Shown: one piece after another, positions 1 to 10,140 of the stretch
How the letters are laid out: each line of letters begins with the position of its first letter
Numbering within the stretch: the stretch's first letter is position 1
Translations under genes and position numbers: made by a program
Notes under the pieces: model-generated
What the model was told of the DNA's origin: nothing
The model's database searches: none
Seen by the model: only the letters and a program-made list of their open reading frames with translations
Source of the DNA: Tangfeifania diversioriginum
GTDB lineage: Bacteria > Bacteroidota > Bacteroidia > Bacteroidales > Prolixibacteraceae
Direction: 5' to 3'
NCBI GenBank assembly: GCA_945873105.1
Contig: CAMCBW010000008.1
Location: forward strand, 62,001 to 126,000
DNA: 64,000 nt

Positions 1-361
1 TTTTGGCTGCACCCGGCCAGTTGCCGGCCTCGCCCAGTCCAAGAGTTACCCTGAAAAAGCTGAAGGAGAGAATTCCCCTTGCGAAGGAGTGCATGAAGGA
101 GGAGACACCCCAAAGGGCAATCGCAATCACATACCCCATCCGGGTACCAACCTTGTCAAACAGTCGGCCCGAAATCAGTTGTCCGACGGCATAGGCCGTC
201 ATGAATACATTCAGGATAATGGCATAATCGTTTTTCGACATGCCAAGGTCCTTCGAGATGCTCGGCCACATGATCGCCAAGGTACTTCTGTCAATGTAAT
301 TGATCACAGTTGCCAATCCGATCAGTCCGATAATAGTCCAGCGCAAGCCCTTTATCTTCAT
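1..361 (-). CDS. MFS hexuronate transporter, ExuT-like (N-terminal part, runs off left edge)
   Basis: The minus strand stays open from an ATG at 361 to the window edge, giving about 120 residues that start MKIKGLRWTIIGLIGLATVI. The motif NYIDRSTLA in the first membrane helix, AYAVGQLISGRLFDKVGTR in the loop between helices 2 and 3, and GLGEAGNWPGAAK near the edge are typical of anion:cation symporters of the major facilitator superfamily that import hexuronates. It follows the KdgF-like gene on the same strand after about 90 bases, so it probably imports unsaturated uronates or oligouronides released by the alginate lyases. About three quarters of the protein is outside the window. Seen: the open frame and motifs. 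Inferred: substrate. Confidence 0.85.
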   Translation of the reverse strand, partial: MKIKGLRWTIIGLIGLATVINYIDRSTLAIMWPSISKDLGMSKNDYAIILNVFMTAYAVGQLISGRLFDKVGTRMGYVIAIALWGVSSFMHSFARGILSFSFFRVTLGLGEAGNWPGAAK

Positions 362-452
362 CTGTTTATAATTTTATTTTTAATTGCCAGATGGAATAGC
401 CAGGTAATCATTCCCTTTTGGTGGGAACATTTGCTCATGGCTATTTCATGAT

Positions 453-827
453 TTACTTCTTGTTACCAAAGTAGGATACGGCTGTTCCGTCCAGAAAATC
501 CTCCCTGACCGGACTAAAAACATCGATCAGCAGACCTTCCTCGATGCAGAGGGCCGAATGGAGAATATTGGGCTTGATGTATACTGCATCACCCTGTTGG
601 ATGAGCTGCTTTTCCTCACCAACGGTAAATTCGAAGGTGCCGGCAGCCACATAGGTGGTTTGTGAATGAAAATGGTGGTGGGGCGAACCAATCGATCCTT
701 TGTTGAATTTTACCTTCACCATCATGATTTGGGTATTGAAACCTGTTATCTGCCGGGAGACTCCGCCTCCCAGTTCTTCCCATTTCATCTCGTTTTCCAA
801 TAAAAAAGTCTTGCTTTCCATCATCAT
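453..827 (-). CDS. kdgF: KdgF-type cupin, unsaturated uronate processing
   Basis: A 124-residue single-domain cupin. The metal-site stretch SPHHHFHSQTTYVAAGTFEF (about residues 48-67) and a later His in ILHSALC form the usual cupin triad region. KdgF proteins speed conversion of 4,5-unsaturated monouronates from pectin or alginate to the linear 4-deoxy-5-keto form in the cytoplasm, and no signal peptide is seen. Three ATG codons stand in a row at the start. The first overlaps the stop of the PL17 gene as ATGA, which suggests translational coupling. A paralog at 61941 shares the N-terminal ELGGGVSRQI block. Here the position inside the alginate operon points to alginate-derived monomer. Confidence 0.88.
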   Translation of the reverse strand: MMMESKTFLLENEMKWEELGGGVSRQITGFNTQIMMVKVKFNKGSIGSPHHHFHSQTTYVAAGTFEFTVGEEKQLIQQGDAVYIKPNILHSALCIEEGLLIDVFSPVREDFLDGTAVSYFGNKK

Positions 828-3079
828 TGTTTTTTATCTGTTAGTAATCTGTAATTTCCTTTCCAACTAAAGTTATCCGAACCTGCACGGATGGTGTGAA
901 TCTTTTCAGGATCCGGACCGTGCGCAATTCCCATGTTGACAATCGTTCCGTCAATCAGTGAAATTCTGATGAGCGAACAAGTATTTCCTGCGGATACCAA
1001 CTCCAGGTTTTTCACTGAGCCAGCGGAATTTTGCACAATTTCATTGCCCGGATCATAGTCCCCATGGCTTTCCAGCACGGTGACAAATGAGTGGCTGGAC
1101 GATTGGTTCTGCCTTACCAGGATACCTGACTCCTGACGAAGGTTAAAATTGGGATCATTCGCTCCAAGTGAGGTAAAAAGAAGATCCGTCTGTTTATCTC
1201 CCAAAATGGAGAGGGTATAAAAATATTTGTCTTTCATGAAGGTGATGCTGGCAGTCTGATTCACCGAAGGAGCTTTGGCATCCAGCCAAAGGTGCTCGTA
1301 ACCGTTTCGGGAACCAATGGCCTTCTTTGAGCTTAATTCCTTCTCATACTTGAAGTTGGTGGATATGATCTGGCCATTGTAATAAAATGGTAAATCATAA
1401 TTGGCCTTCGACTGGTTTTCAACCCGGAAGAGGTCTACCAGGAACTCTCGCCCGTTTATTTCGATGCGGGTAAGTGTTCTTTGCAGGGTGATCCCTGAAT
1501 AACTGTTGGAATCCGAGGCTGCAATTATTTGACAGGAGGGATTTTCGAAATCCGAGAAAAGCAGCTCCGGATGATATTTCTCAGACTCCTCTACATTGGC
1601 CCCGAATTGAGATTTTTCGTCTGCAACGACGGTATTGTGGGCTACTGTCTGGCAGGCCCAGCTTTTGTTCTCGGCAAGGTATCTCCCTCCATCCTTGCTC
1701 TCAATATTCAGGTACCTGGCAGAACCGTAATCGGTTATTACCTCATTGCCATGATCGTAGAAAATGTAGGACAACCGGTCGAAATGACCGTGTCCCATTC
1801 CCTGGGTTGTAAATTTAAACACTGCAGCACTCTGGTTGGCGCCCTCCCCTGAGCGAAGAATGGCCAGGCCCCCTTGTTTCCCGTCGACTCCATCACGGAG
1901 CAATACCGTTTTCCTGACAAACGGCAAGGTTTGATTCTCCTTGATCATCCTGGCTGCCTTCATCCCATCCGCACTGATCATCACTTGTCCCAACCGGCTG
2001 ATAACATCCAGCAGTTCCCTGTTCCCGGTTAGTCCAAATGTAATATTGGTGGCATAAACAAGTTCAGGCGTGTCAAGAGACTTTTCCTTCATGGCATCGT
2101 TCAGCGGATAGAATCGGCCATCGGTATTGCTGAGTTGGATCAGGCTCATGACACTTTTTGTCAACACTCCTTCCTTTAATTGAAATATATTTAACTCTGG
2201 CCGGTTGTTGTCGAGTGCTTTGGCAAACAGGATAAAGGGTAGAATCGCATAGCGCTGGTAATAAGGTCCTTCGGAATAGTAACCATCTGGGGAGAACAAA
2301 TCCTTGATCTGTTTAACAAAGCCCCCGGAGCCATCAAGCCGGGTGCTGTAGAGGGCCATATCGGTCAGTTTTTTGTCGCCCAGTACCATCCCTGTCATGC
2401 CAACCCCGGCTACCGCCCAGGTACCATGGTTGTGGACCCGGTTGAAGGAGTAGCTGTCCTCTACGGTGAAGAATTTGACAATGTTACGGAAAAGCTGGCT
2501 CTCTATGTCACTGCGCTGATTTTCACTTAGGAAATCAAAAATTCCATCATAGGCCTGAATTGTATAAACGAGCCAAACTGCATCATTCAACCCTTGCCAG
2601 AAGATTTTTCCCGGTCCCGGTCCTTTACGTTCTGGATGTAGTCCGAGTGTCGGATACAGTGATGCGTATTTTAGCAGCATATCTCTAACAAAAACAGCAT
2701 ATTGTTTTTCCCCGGAGAGCTGGTAAACCATGGCGGCATGGTACATGGAAATGTAGTTCATTTTGTGCTGCTCGTGGGTGTACCCTCCGCCGGGGTCGGC
2801 AGGAACAGGGACCCTGATCCCCGATTGAATGGCTTTGTTGGCGATCTCCCGGCTCGCATCGGCAGATTGTTTCAAGAGTGGTAAGTTTTTGATCCCCGCA
2901 CGTAACGCAGGGAGGTCACTCTTCTTCAGGATGAGGCACGGATGCGGTATCTTTGCCGTCTGCCGTGCATCGACTGCCTGGCAATAGGTTTGGTCTGAAA
3001 GCAGCAAAATGGTTGCTGGCAATATCACCGCCTTGATTAGCAGTTTTAGCCTGTAGACTATAGAATTGATACGTCCCAT
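824..3079 (-). CDS. PL17 oligoalginate lyase (exo-acting), secreted or periplasmic
   Basis: 751 residues: an N-terminal hydrophobic segment (about 12-34, possible cleavage after CQA), an alpha/alpha toroid to about residue 390, then a heparinase II/III-type beta-sheet domain. NHGTW (N217, H218), YYSEGPYYQRYA (Tyr 273/274) and GHGHFDRLSY (H430, H432) match the catalytic Asn-His-Tyr-His set known for PL17 enzymes such as Alg17c. These split alginate oligomers from the chain end to unsaturated monouronate by beta-elimination. The start codon shares one base with the upstream PL6 stop (TAATG), and the stop overlaps kdgF. It would act on PL6 products in the periplasm. Confidence 0.92.
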   Translation of the reverse strand: MGRINSIVYRLKLLIKAVILPATILLLSDQTYCQAVDARQTAKIPHPCLILKKSDLPALRAGIKNLPLLKQSADASREIANKAIQSGIRVPVPADPGGGYTHEQHKMNYISMYHAAMVYQLSGEKQYAVFVRDMLLKYASLYPTLGLHPERKGPGPGKIFWQGLNDAVWLVYTIQAYDGIFDFLSENQRSDIESQLFRNIVKFFTVEDSYSFNRVHNHGTWAVAGVGMTGMVLGDKKLTDMALYSTRLDGSGGFVKQIKDLFSPDGYYSEGPYYQRYAILPFILFAKALDNNRPELNIFQLKEGVLTKSVMSLIQLSNTDGRFYPLNDAMKEKSLDTPELVYATNITFGLTGNRELLDVISRLGQVMISADGMKAARMIKENQTLPFVRKTVLLRDGVDGKQGGLAILRSGEGANQSAAVFKFTTQGMGHGHFDRLSYIFYDHGNEVITDYGSARYLNIESKDGGRYLAENKSWACQTVAHNTVVADEKSQFGANVEESEKYHPELLFSDFENPSCQIIAASDSNSYSGITLQRTLTRIEINGREFLVDLFRVENQSKANYDLPFYYNGQIISTNFKYEKELSSKKAIGSRNGYEHLWLDAKAPSVNQTASITFMKDKYFYTLSILGDKQTDLLFTSLGANDPNFNLRQESGILVRQNQSSSHSFVTVLESHGDYDPGNEIVQNSAGSVKNLELVSAGNTCSLIRISLIDGTIVNMGIAHGPDPEKIHTIRAGSDNFSWKGNYRLLTDKKQ

Positions 3080-5442
3080 TATTGGTAAATTTTTAGCAGC
3101 CCCAGATCTTTTCCGTCTGTCGCTTTGTTTCTCAATGCTGAATTTTTATCAAGCAGCCAACTCTCTTCCTCAAACAGGCATTTTTCAAAGGTGAGCTGAC
3201 CGGGTTTAAAATCCTTGCTATTGGTTTTAAAAGGAATTTCAGGGTAGATATTGTTGTTGGTTATCCGGTTAATTGGCTCACCGTTTGTGAGATATATTTC
3301 GATAGGTGCACAATTGCTGAACAATGAATTGGTCATTTGGGCAAGCTGAACACCGTGGATGGTGATGGTTTCACCCGATTTGTTCCGTTTCCCCTTTCCT
3401 GATTCGATGAAAGTGCAATGGTTTATAAGCAGGTTGGGGCCGAAGGTACTTTCATCGGTTCCTCCCCGGTAAAGATGAAGCACAGTACCCTGAACCTGGT
3501 TGAAGAGGCAGTTTTCGAGGTTGACATGTTCTGCATTGTAAATACCCAGATCTTCCGTCTCCCTGTTCAGCTCAAGGATATTTCCTGAAATGTTGCTGAA
3601 TCTGCAATTCCGCAGGAGGATTGAATCGGCAAATGTATGTTGACTGATCTTCAGGAAATCGAATGAGTTGTTCACATCAAGATCTTCGATCTGGCAGTTT
3701 TCGACAATCAGTTTGTAATTGCGGTTCATGGCATACTTGCTGGTGGTGATGATGCCGTTGCCTGCCATATCCGGTGATTTCTTCCCACTGATGCGGATTC
3801 CCTGAAGTTTTAACGCTCCGTTGTTTTCAAGGGTAAACAGGTTGTTTTTTTCGGTATTCAGAAGTGGCTTGTCCCCAGGTGAGGCCGACCGGATGGTGAC
3901 CGGACAGCGCACAAAAAGATCTTTCGTAGAGGTATATTCGCCGTTGCTCAGCTGAAGCATATCACCGGAACCAGCCGATTTCAGTGCATCAAACAGGGTA
4001 TTTAGACCTGGTTCGACGACAATAGTCTTGCCAGAGCCAAAAAGTGGCGCAGTTTCGCGCTTTGGATACCAGGCTGCACCGGTATTTTCGCGCGTTGCTG
4101 CCGGTTTTCTGAAATTGCAGCCAACCTTCCCGGATCCGGAGAATTCAGGCAGTAAAAACTCTCCCGGGGTTTTTGCCACCTTCATTGGTACCACCTCAAT
4201 TCCATTGGGGATGGCTGCGGTAGGCTTGTTGGCGAAATTGTTGAGGATGGCAATCCCGCTGATATCGTCGTAGACAGTAAAAAGTTCGTTCTTTCCAGTG
4301 TGGTAAAATATGTTTCCTTCAATCCTGGATTTTACCGGAGGCAGAGATCGTTCTTCATCCTTGCCTGCACACAGTTGGATATAGTCGCAATCCACGAAGG
4401 TGTTGTTCAGGAATTCACCTTCGATTACCTGGTTGTAACGGTTAATGGGGGAGTTGGGTACCCCGTTCATGACCACCAGTGCTCCGCGGAGCCGGTACCC
4501 TGTCAAACCATACAAATAGTTGTTGATGGCCTTGTTCCTTTCGTTGATGATGCGGATGCCTCCGGTATATTCCTTGCCATTTCCGAAGAAGGAATTTCCG
4601 GTAGCCAGGTTATCGTGACCGTGCCTGAAGGTGAGTGTGCCGGCACATTCCCAGAAGGTATTGTCCTTAAAGGTATTGCCGCAACTTTTGTTCGAGATGA
4701 TTTCCAGTTCACCGTTGCATCGGTCGAAGTAATTGGCTTCAACTGTGGTTTCGCAATTGGTCAATGAATAGGTGCTGGTGCCCAGTCGCATGGTTTCACC
4801 CCCGTTGGATCCAAGGTTCTGCCTGTAGCCAAAATAGTTGTGGTCGATCAGATGGTGGTTGTTCTGGCTGGCCTCATCTACCGGGAAAACGGTGACGGTT
4901 ACTCCCTGGCTTCTTTTGTCTATGAAGGAACAATGGTCTACCCGGTTGTTCTTGCCATAAAGACCTATCCAGGTTTCGGTAGCAAACCTTTCGGGATTAT
5001 TGAATCCGTCGATGGCGCAATCGGTTAGCCTACAGTTGTTGGCATAGGTTCCATCTTTTTCCCGAAAAGAAATTACTTCACTGGTGGGAGTATAACCATT
5101 CTGCAAAACAAAGCCAGAAACCACCAGGTATTTGCCTGAAATTCTGATATTGGATATTCCATTGATAATAACTTTCCCTTTTTCTTCTGCGGTAATTTCG
5201 ATGGGATATTTTTCTGTTCCATGGGCATTAAACAGAAGTTCTGCATCTGTCCAGTTGCCATTGGCCAGGATGATTTTGCCACCTGGTCTTACTTCAGCCA
5301 TTGCCTTGGCCAGTTGTTTTGGGTCATTTACCTTAATAACCGAGGCAGCATTAATTGACATCATGCTTAGTAGCAATGGAACTGTCAGTAAAAAACAACT
5401 GATTTTTAGAAATTTATGCTTGTGATGTATCATCTTTACCAT
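3079..5442 (-). CDS. PL6 alginate lyase with two beta-helix domains, secreted
   Basis: 787 residues. A signal peptide covers about residues 10-33. The first parallel beta-helix (about 35-430) carries the PL6 signature: NGGETMRLGTS near 213-223 (Ca ligand N213), ELEIISNKSCGN (E245, E247, catalytic base K252) and TFRHGH (catalytic acid R273). The spacing K252-R273 equals that of the characterised AlyGC pair. A second beta-helix from about 480 to the end gives the two-domain form of PL6 enzymes, in which the C-terminal part can help dimerise or bind sugar. Reaction: beta-elimination of alginate. It is the first enzyme gene after susD, separated from it by a hairpin. Confidence 0.93.
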   Translation of the reverse strand: MVKMIHHKHKFLKISCFLLTVPLLLSMMSINAASVIKVNDPKQLAKAMAEVRPGGKIILANGNWTDAELLFNAHGTEKYPIEITAEEKGKVIINGISNIRISGKYLVVSGFVLQNGYTPTSEVISFREKDGTYANNCRLTDCAIDGFNNPERFATETWIGLYGKNNRVDHCSFIDKRSQGVTVTVFPVDEASQNNHHLIDHNYFGYRQNLGSNGGETMRLGTSTYSLTNCETTVEANYFDRCNGELEIISNKSCGNTFKDNTFWECAGTLTFRHGHDNLATGNSFFGNGKEYTGGIRIINERNKAINNYLYGLTGYRLRGALVVMNGVPNSPINRYNQVIEGEFLNNTFVDCDYIQLCAGKDEERSLPPVKSRIEGNIFYHTGKNELFTVYDDISGIAILNNFANKPTAAIPNGIEVVPMKVAKTPGEFLLPEFSGSGKVGCNFRKPAATRENTGAAWYPKRETAPLFGSGKTIVVEPGLNTLFDALKSAGSGDMLQLSNGEYTSTKDLFVRCPVTIRSASPGDKPLLNTEKNNLFTLENNGALKLQGIRISGKKSPDMAGNGIITTSKYAMNRNYKLIVENCQIEDLDVNNSFDFLKISQHTFADSILLRNCRFSNISGNILELNRETEDLGIYNAEHVNLENCLFNQVQGTVLHLYRGGTDESTFGPNLLINHCTFIESGKGKRNKSGETITIHGVQLAQMTNSLFSNCAPIEIYLTNGEPINRITNNNIYPEIPFKTNSKDFKPGQLTFEKCLFEEESWLLDKNSALRNKATDGKDLGLLKIYQ

Positions 5443-5472
5443 TGGGAAAGTGCCTTATTCATTGGTTTTAAA

Positions 5473-5502
5473 AGTGAGGGGAGGCTCCTTTCTCCCCTCA
5501 CT
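5473..5502 (-). terminator. Hairpin between susD and the PL6 gene (terminator or attenuator)
   Basis: Perfect 11-bp arms AGTGAGGGGAG (5473-5483) and CTCCCCTCACT (5492-5502) with an 8-nt loop. On the minus strand the stem is followed by TTTT. It lies 22 bases past the susD stop and about 30 bases before the PL6 start. A stem at this place could let susCD be expressed more strongly than the enzyme genes. Confidence 0.75.
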
Positions 5503-5524
5503 GTAAATAGAATCCTCTGCCTGG

Positions 5525-6892
5525 TTATTTGTTGTAGCCGGGATTTTGGGACAGTTTGTTGTACAAATTGATTTCTCTTTGTGGTATAGGTAAAAGGAGT
5601 GCATTTGGACTATAGGTAAAATTGGCTTCTGACCTGAGTGAAAAAGCACCCATCACTGCATCTGCCACCCCAAAGCGTACAAGGTCGTATAATCTCTGGT
5701 TTTCGAAGGCCAGTTCCACTCTGCGTTCCTTTAGCAGGGCATCTTTTGTAACTGCTGTTACAGTTGGCAGTCCAGCTCTGGTGCGAATGGCATTGAATGC
5801 AGCAACAGCTGTTGCATCGGATGTTGATGCATTTCCAGCCAAAATAGCTTCAGCCTGCATCAGCAAAACATCGGCATAACGCAATACAATCCAGTCATTT
5901 CCGCTATACGAACTGTTGGTAGAATTAGACAGGTATTTTCCACACTCCCATTTGTTGATCGCCGGTTCGAGATAGAAGAGTGTTGGTTTTCTTTTATCAG
6001 CCGGGTCAACAGCAGCCATCAGGTCATCTGTTGCCAGGTTCAATCCGGTTGCCCGGCCCTTTGAGGTAAAATCTAAAGAGAACAATTCACTTTCCAGTGA
6101 GTTGTCGTTGATAAACTGTACCGCAAAGATGATCTCTTTGCTCCGTTCTTTGTAAAATACATCATTGAACAAGGGAAGTAGGCTGTAATCAGTGCTGCTG
6201 ATGGCGCCAAGTACATTTTTTGCAGATGTGAAATCTCCGGTGGTGAGGTAAACTTTTCCAAGCAAGGCATTGGCAGCATCTTTTGTTGCTCTTCCCTCTG
6301 CAATACCAGCCCTGGCGGGGAGCATGCCTGCAGCATCCTTTAAATCACTTATAATCGATGCGTAAACCTCATTTTTGGGAGCTTGTGTGTAGAGTGCCTT
6401 GTCATCGGTAAGGCGAATTACCTGCTTTACCAACGGGATATTCCCAAAAGCACGTACCAGATTAAAGTGACACATGGCCCTGGCAAATTTTGCTTCACCT
6501 TCAAATTGACTCTTCTTGGCAGCAACTGTAACTGCTCCTAGATTTTCAAGCACGATGTTGGCCCTGAAGATAATGTTGTAATTATTTGCCCAGTAAGCAG
6601 CTACAATGCTATTCCCCGGATCAACATTCATTGTCTCAAACTGCGCACCTTCTCCCTCACGGTTCCTGGTTTTCGAATTGTCAGAACGCATCTCAGTTAG
6701 CGCATATTCAGTTTGTACCATGGTTTGCATTCCATCGTATATGGCAATAACACCCGCTTCGACCTCAGTATTGTTGGAATAGAATCCTTCAATGGCTATT
6801 TCACTAATCGGTGAAAGGTCAAGGTATTCTTTACAGGAATTCATTGCCAGGATTCCAGTAATCAGGATGGATATAAATTTTAATTTTTTCAT
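5525..6892 (-). CDS. SusD-like surface glycan-binding lipoprotein (alginate locus)
   Basis: 455 residues from the ATG at 6892. Longer in-frame starts exist up to 6973, but this one gives a clean lipoprotein signal ending MNSC followed by KEYLDLSP, the standard SusD opening. The RagB/SusD helical body and the C-terminal block with ERRVELAFENQRLYDLVRFG and LLLPIPQREINLN-like ending (LLPIPQREINLY) are present. SusD caps the SusC barrel at the outer membrane and captures oligosaccharides. It lies directly after the susC gene on the same strand and before the PL6 and PL17 lyases, so alginate oligomers are the likely ligand. Confidence 0.93.
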   Translation of the reverse strand: MKKLKFISILITGILAMNSCKEYLDLSPISEIAIEGFYSNNTEVEAGVIAIYDGMQTMVQTEYALTEMRSDNSKTRNREGEGAQFETMNVDPGNSIVAAYWANNYNIIFRANIVLENLGAVTVAAKKSQFEGEAKFARAMCHFNLVRAFGNIPLVKQVIRLTDDKALYTQAPKNEVYASIISDLKDAAGMLPARAGIAEGRATKDAANALLGKVYLTTGDFTSAKNVLGAISSTDYSLLPLFNDVFYKERSKEIIFAVQFINDNSLESELFSLDFTSKGRATGLNLATDDLMAAVDPADKRKPTLFYLEPAINKWECGKYLSNSTNSSYSGNDWIVLRYADVLLMQAEAILAGNASTSDATAVAAFNAIRTRAGLPTVTAVTKDALLKERRVELAFENQRLYDLVRFGVADAVMGAFSLRSEANFTYSPNALLLPIPQREINLYNKLSQNPGYNK

Positions 6893-7012
6893 CGAAGATA
6901 TCTTAGTTAAATTAATGATAATTAGAACGCTCGTAGGTAATGCCCCCTCATCGTTTTCGGGTTTTGTGTACAAATTCTCATGGGCATTTCAACTGTTGGT
7001 TCCATTTTAAGT

Positions 7013-10000
7013 TTAAAATTCCAGGTTAACACCGAAAGTTATTGCTTTTGAAATAGGAGCGGCCCCTACCTGATAACCACCTCGAAGAGGACTGAAAGCA
7101 TCGGTAACACCTTCTGGATTAAAGCTGGTATAGGAATCTGCCATGTGGTAAAACAGGTTCTGACCCGACGCATATATTCTGATACTTGAAATACCCATCC
7201 GATTTGCAGTAGCTTTGGGCAAGGTGTAACCAAGGTTAATTGTGCGCAATGCAACATAAGAGGCATCCTGAACAAATTTATCGGTGTATATTTTTTCGCG
7301 TACGAGGGCCTTGTCTGGGAAGGTAGAAACGTAATCCATAGTAGTTGAAAACTGGTTGTTGAGATATTGAGGATCCATGTTACGGACTTTGGCTCCATGG
7401 GAGCCCTGGAAGGTAAAGCTTAAATCAAAATCCTTGCAGGTGAACTGATTGGTAAGACCCCAGATCTTAGTTGGATAGGGAGAACCAAGAATCGTACGGT
7501 CGGCGGAGGTAATGATGCCATCCGGTACTCCATTGGGTCCTGAGATATCTTTCACATAGCAATCCTGGCTGTCAGCCCCAATAGGGTACAACGGTTTTGT
7601 AAGGTATTGGTTTGGGACCTCTTTTTCATACAAATAGCCATAGAATGAGGAAATCGGATTTCCTTCGAGAGCAATATATTCTGAAGGGCGTTTGGAATCG
7701 ACGGAGGAAATTAATCCATTCGCTCCTGCAAAGTCCACCAATTCATTTTTGTTGTGGGACAAGTTAGCCGAAGCAGTCCAATTCAGGTTTTTAGTGTTGA
7801 CAATATGTCCTGTTAGTTCAATTTCAAAACCATTGTTCCTTACTTTGCCAATATTTACAGTAGTTGTATTGAAACCTGTAACGGATGGAATCTCCTGATT
7901 CAATAGCAAGTCTTTGGATGTTCTGTTGTAATAATCCAATGAGAAAGTGAGTTTGTTGTCCCATAATCCCAGATCAATACCCGGGCCCAACTCAACCGAT
8001 TTTTCCCATCCGAGTTCCGGATTGGCAATGTTGGCCGGATTGAAGCCTGAGGTTGCAGAACCTCCAAATACTGCATTTACTGCCTGCAAACGGGCAATTG
8101 CATCGTATGGACCCACGGCATTGTTACCTGATACCCCGTAGCTAAAACGGGCTTTTAAATTTGACACCAGTTTATTCCCCTTCAGGAAATCCTCTTCAGT
8201 GACCCTCCATCCGACCGATGCAGCAGGGAAGAAACCATATTTTGTGTCCACCCCGAAACGGGAAGAACCATCCCACCTGGCACTGAAGGAGAGCAGGTAT
8301 TTATCGCCGAATGCGTAGTTAAATCTGCTGATAATCGATTGCAATGATTCCTCACTTTTGTAGGTTGTAGCACTTGCGATGGTGGTGGCGGCATTCAGGG
8401 TATGAATGTTGTCGAATTTAAAACCTGTACCAGTTTCACCAGAGGAGTTAACAAACGATTTTTCCCAGGCTAAACCGGCTACAGCCCCAAAAGTGTGCTT
8501 CCCAACTGCCTTGTTGTAGGTGAAAATATTTTCGCTGACCAGGTGTGTGTATAGATTTGTATTGTAGGTAGAAGAGGTTCCGGCAGTTCCCGAAAGCAGT
8601 TTGTTTCCTACCCATCTGTCGGTTTGCAGGTTGTTGTACTCTGCTGCCACAGAAGCTTTGAAAGCGAAGTCCTTGGTTATGTTGAGCTTCGCATAGACAT
8701 TGGTAAACAACCTGAAATTGTAGTTGTTGGTTTCCCGCTCCTGCACTTTGGCAAGGGCACTCTCATTGGTCGTTGAACTAATCGTAGTTCCAGCCGTATT
8801 GCCTGGTAAAACATAGCCATCAAAATAGACTTCATAAGCATAGTCCCCAATTTGAACCAGCGGGTATTTTGTCTTGTTTACATATTTGATATTGTTCTCA
8901 TCAATGTAAAGGGGCAGCCAGGGTGACTGTCGTATTGCATCATGGATGCCGATCGGAAAATCGCGCTGCGAAGTATAGGAAGGATTGATATTTCCTCCAA
9001 ACTCTAAAACATTGTTTACTTTGGTATCCAGATTGATCCGCAGGTTCATTTTTTTGTAACTATCAGTCAGAAGGACACCAGCGTCTGATAGGTAACCCCC
9101 TGAGATGGAAAATTTCGTTTTGTCATTTCCACCGGCTGCGCTCAGGGCGTAGCTTTGGATGGCACCTCCGTCAAACATAACATCGGTCCAGTTGGTTTCA
9201 GTTCCAAGCAGATTGATCAACTTGGCTTCGTTGGTAAGGTTCCCTGTGTAATAGTCGCTGACTGCTTGTGTCCAGTTGGCAATGGTTGGCCTCGTTTGGT
9301 AATTGGCTGTAAATTTGCTTCCATAATAGGAATTAAAGCTAAACTTTGTTTTACCCTCTTTCCCTTGTTTCGTGGTAATCATAATTACACCATTGCCTCC
9401 CCGTGAGCCGTAGATCGCAGCAGAGGAAGCATCTTTCAATACCTCAATTGACTCTACATCATTCATATCGATGCTTCCCAGGTAATCAGATGAAACGGCA
9501 ACTCCATCCATTACGATCAACGGAGAAGAACTTGCTGTGATAGAGCCAGTTCCCCTGACCCGGATGGTTGGACTTGCACCAGCCTTTGCATCCGTAACCT
9601 GTATCGAAACCCCCGCTACTTTGCCGATCAGCGCTTCATCTGCACGTGCAACCGGAATTTGGCCCAATTTCTCATTTGAAACCTTAGAAATGGCTCCCGT
9701 AAGGTGTGACTTCTTTTGGGTACCATACCCGACAACCACCACTTCATCGATGGCCGAGACATCTGCAGAGAGACCAATGATGAGCGAAGTTTGTCCGGTA
9801 TAGATGACCTCTTTGCTTTGATATCCGATGAATGAAACCAGCAAGGTTGCATTCATCGGTGTTTTTAATTGAAATTTGCCATCAACATCGGCAGCTGTTC
9901 CGGTTGTTGACCCTTTGATGGAAATTGTTGCGCCAACCAGCGGTGTTTTATTTTGTGAATCAATTACAGTCCCGGTCAGCATATTCTGGGCATGGGAAGG

Positions 10001-10048
10001 GAGCACCAGACGGGTTATAAATAGTAGTAAAATAAAGATTTTTTTCAT
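7013..10048 (-). CDS. SusC-like TonB-dependent outer-membrane transporter (alginate locus)
   Basis: 1011 residues: signal peptide (1-20), carboxypeptidase-regulatory-like domain (about 22-100: LTGTVIDSQNKTPLVGATIS), a TonB-box/linker with EVVVVGYGTQKKSHLTGAIS, the plug domain with the SusC hallmark VLKDASSAAIYGSRGGNGVI, and a large beta-barrel that ends in an aromatic residue (GVNLEF). It pumps oligosaccharides through the outer membrane with TonB energy. It is the first gene of the alginate operon. A leader of about 360 bases separates it from the GntR gene. Confidence 0.95.
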   Translation of the reverse strand: MKKIFILLLFITRLVLPSHAQNMLTGTVIDSQNKTPLVGATISIKGSTTGTAADVDGKFQLKTPMNATLLVSFIGYQSKEVIYTGQTSLIIGLSADVSAIDEVVVVGYGTQKKSHLTGAISKVSNEKLGQIPVARADEALIGKVAGVSIQVTDAKAGASPTIRVRGTGSITASSSPLIVMDGVAVSSDYLGSIDMNDVESIEVLKDASSAAIYGSRGGNGVIMITTKQGKEGKTKFSFNSYYGSKFTANYQTRPTIANWTQAVSDYYTGNLTNEAKLINLLGTETNWTDVMFDGGAIQSYALSAAGGNDKTKFSISGGYLSDAGVLLTDSYKKMNLRINLDTKVNNVLEFGGNINPSYTSQRDFPIGIHDAIRQSPWLPLYIDENNIKYVNKTKYPLVQIGDYAYEVYFDGYVLPGNTAGTTISSTTNESALAKVQERETNNYNFRLFTNVYAKLNITKDFAFKASVAAEYNNLQTDRWVGNKLLSGTAGTSSTYNTNLYTHLVSENIFTYNKAVGKHTFGAVAGLAWEKSFVNSSGETGTGFKFDNIHTLNAATTIASATTYKSEESLQSIISRFNYAFGDKYLLSFSARWDGSSRFGVDTKYGFFPAASVGWRVTEEDFLKGNKLVSNLKARFSYGVSGNNAVGPYDAIARLQAVNAVFGGSATSGFNPANIANPELGWEKSVELGPGIDLGLWDNKLTFSLDYYNRTSKDLLLNQEIPSVTGFNTTTVNIGKVRNNGFEIELTGHIVNTKNLNWTASANLSHNKNELVDFAGANGLISSVDSKRPSEYIALEGNPISSFYGYLYEKEVPNQYLTKPLYPIGADSQDCYVKDISGPNGVPDGIITSADRTILGSPYPTKIWGLTNQFTCKDFDLSFTFQGSHGAKVRNMDPQYLNNQFSTTMDYVSTFPDKALVREKIYTDKFVQDASYVALRTINLGYTLPKATANRMGISSIRIYASGQNLFYHMADSYTSFNPEGVTDAFSPLRGGYQVGAAPISKAITFGVNLEF

Positions 10049-10140
10049 TTTATAAGGTATTTTTTTTTCATTCCTTGATAGTTAGAGGTATTCAAAATCT
10101 GTTCGATATTGGAAGAGGTTAAAGAGGTAATTCTGAATTT

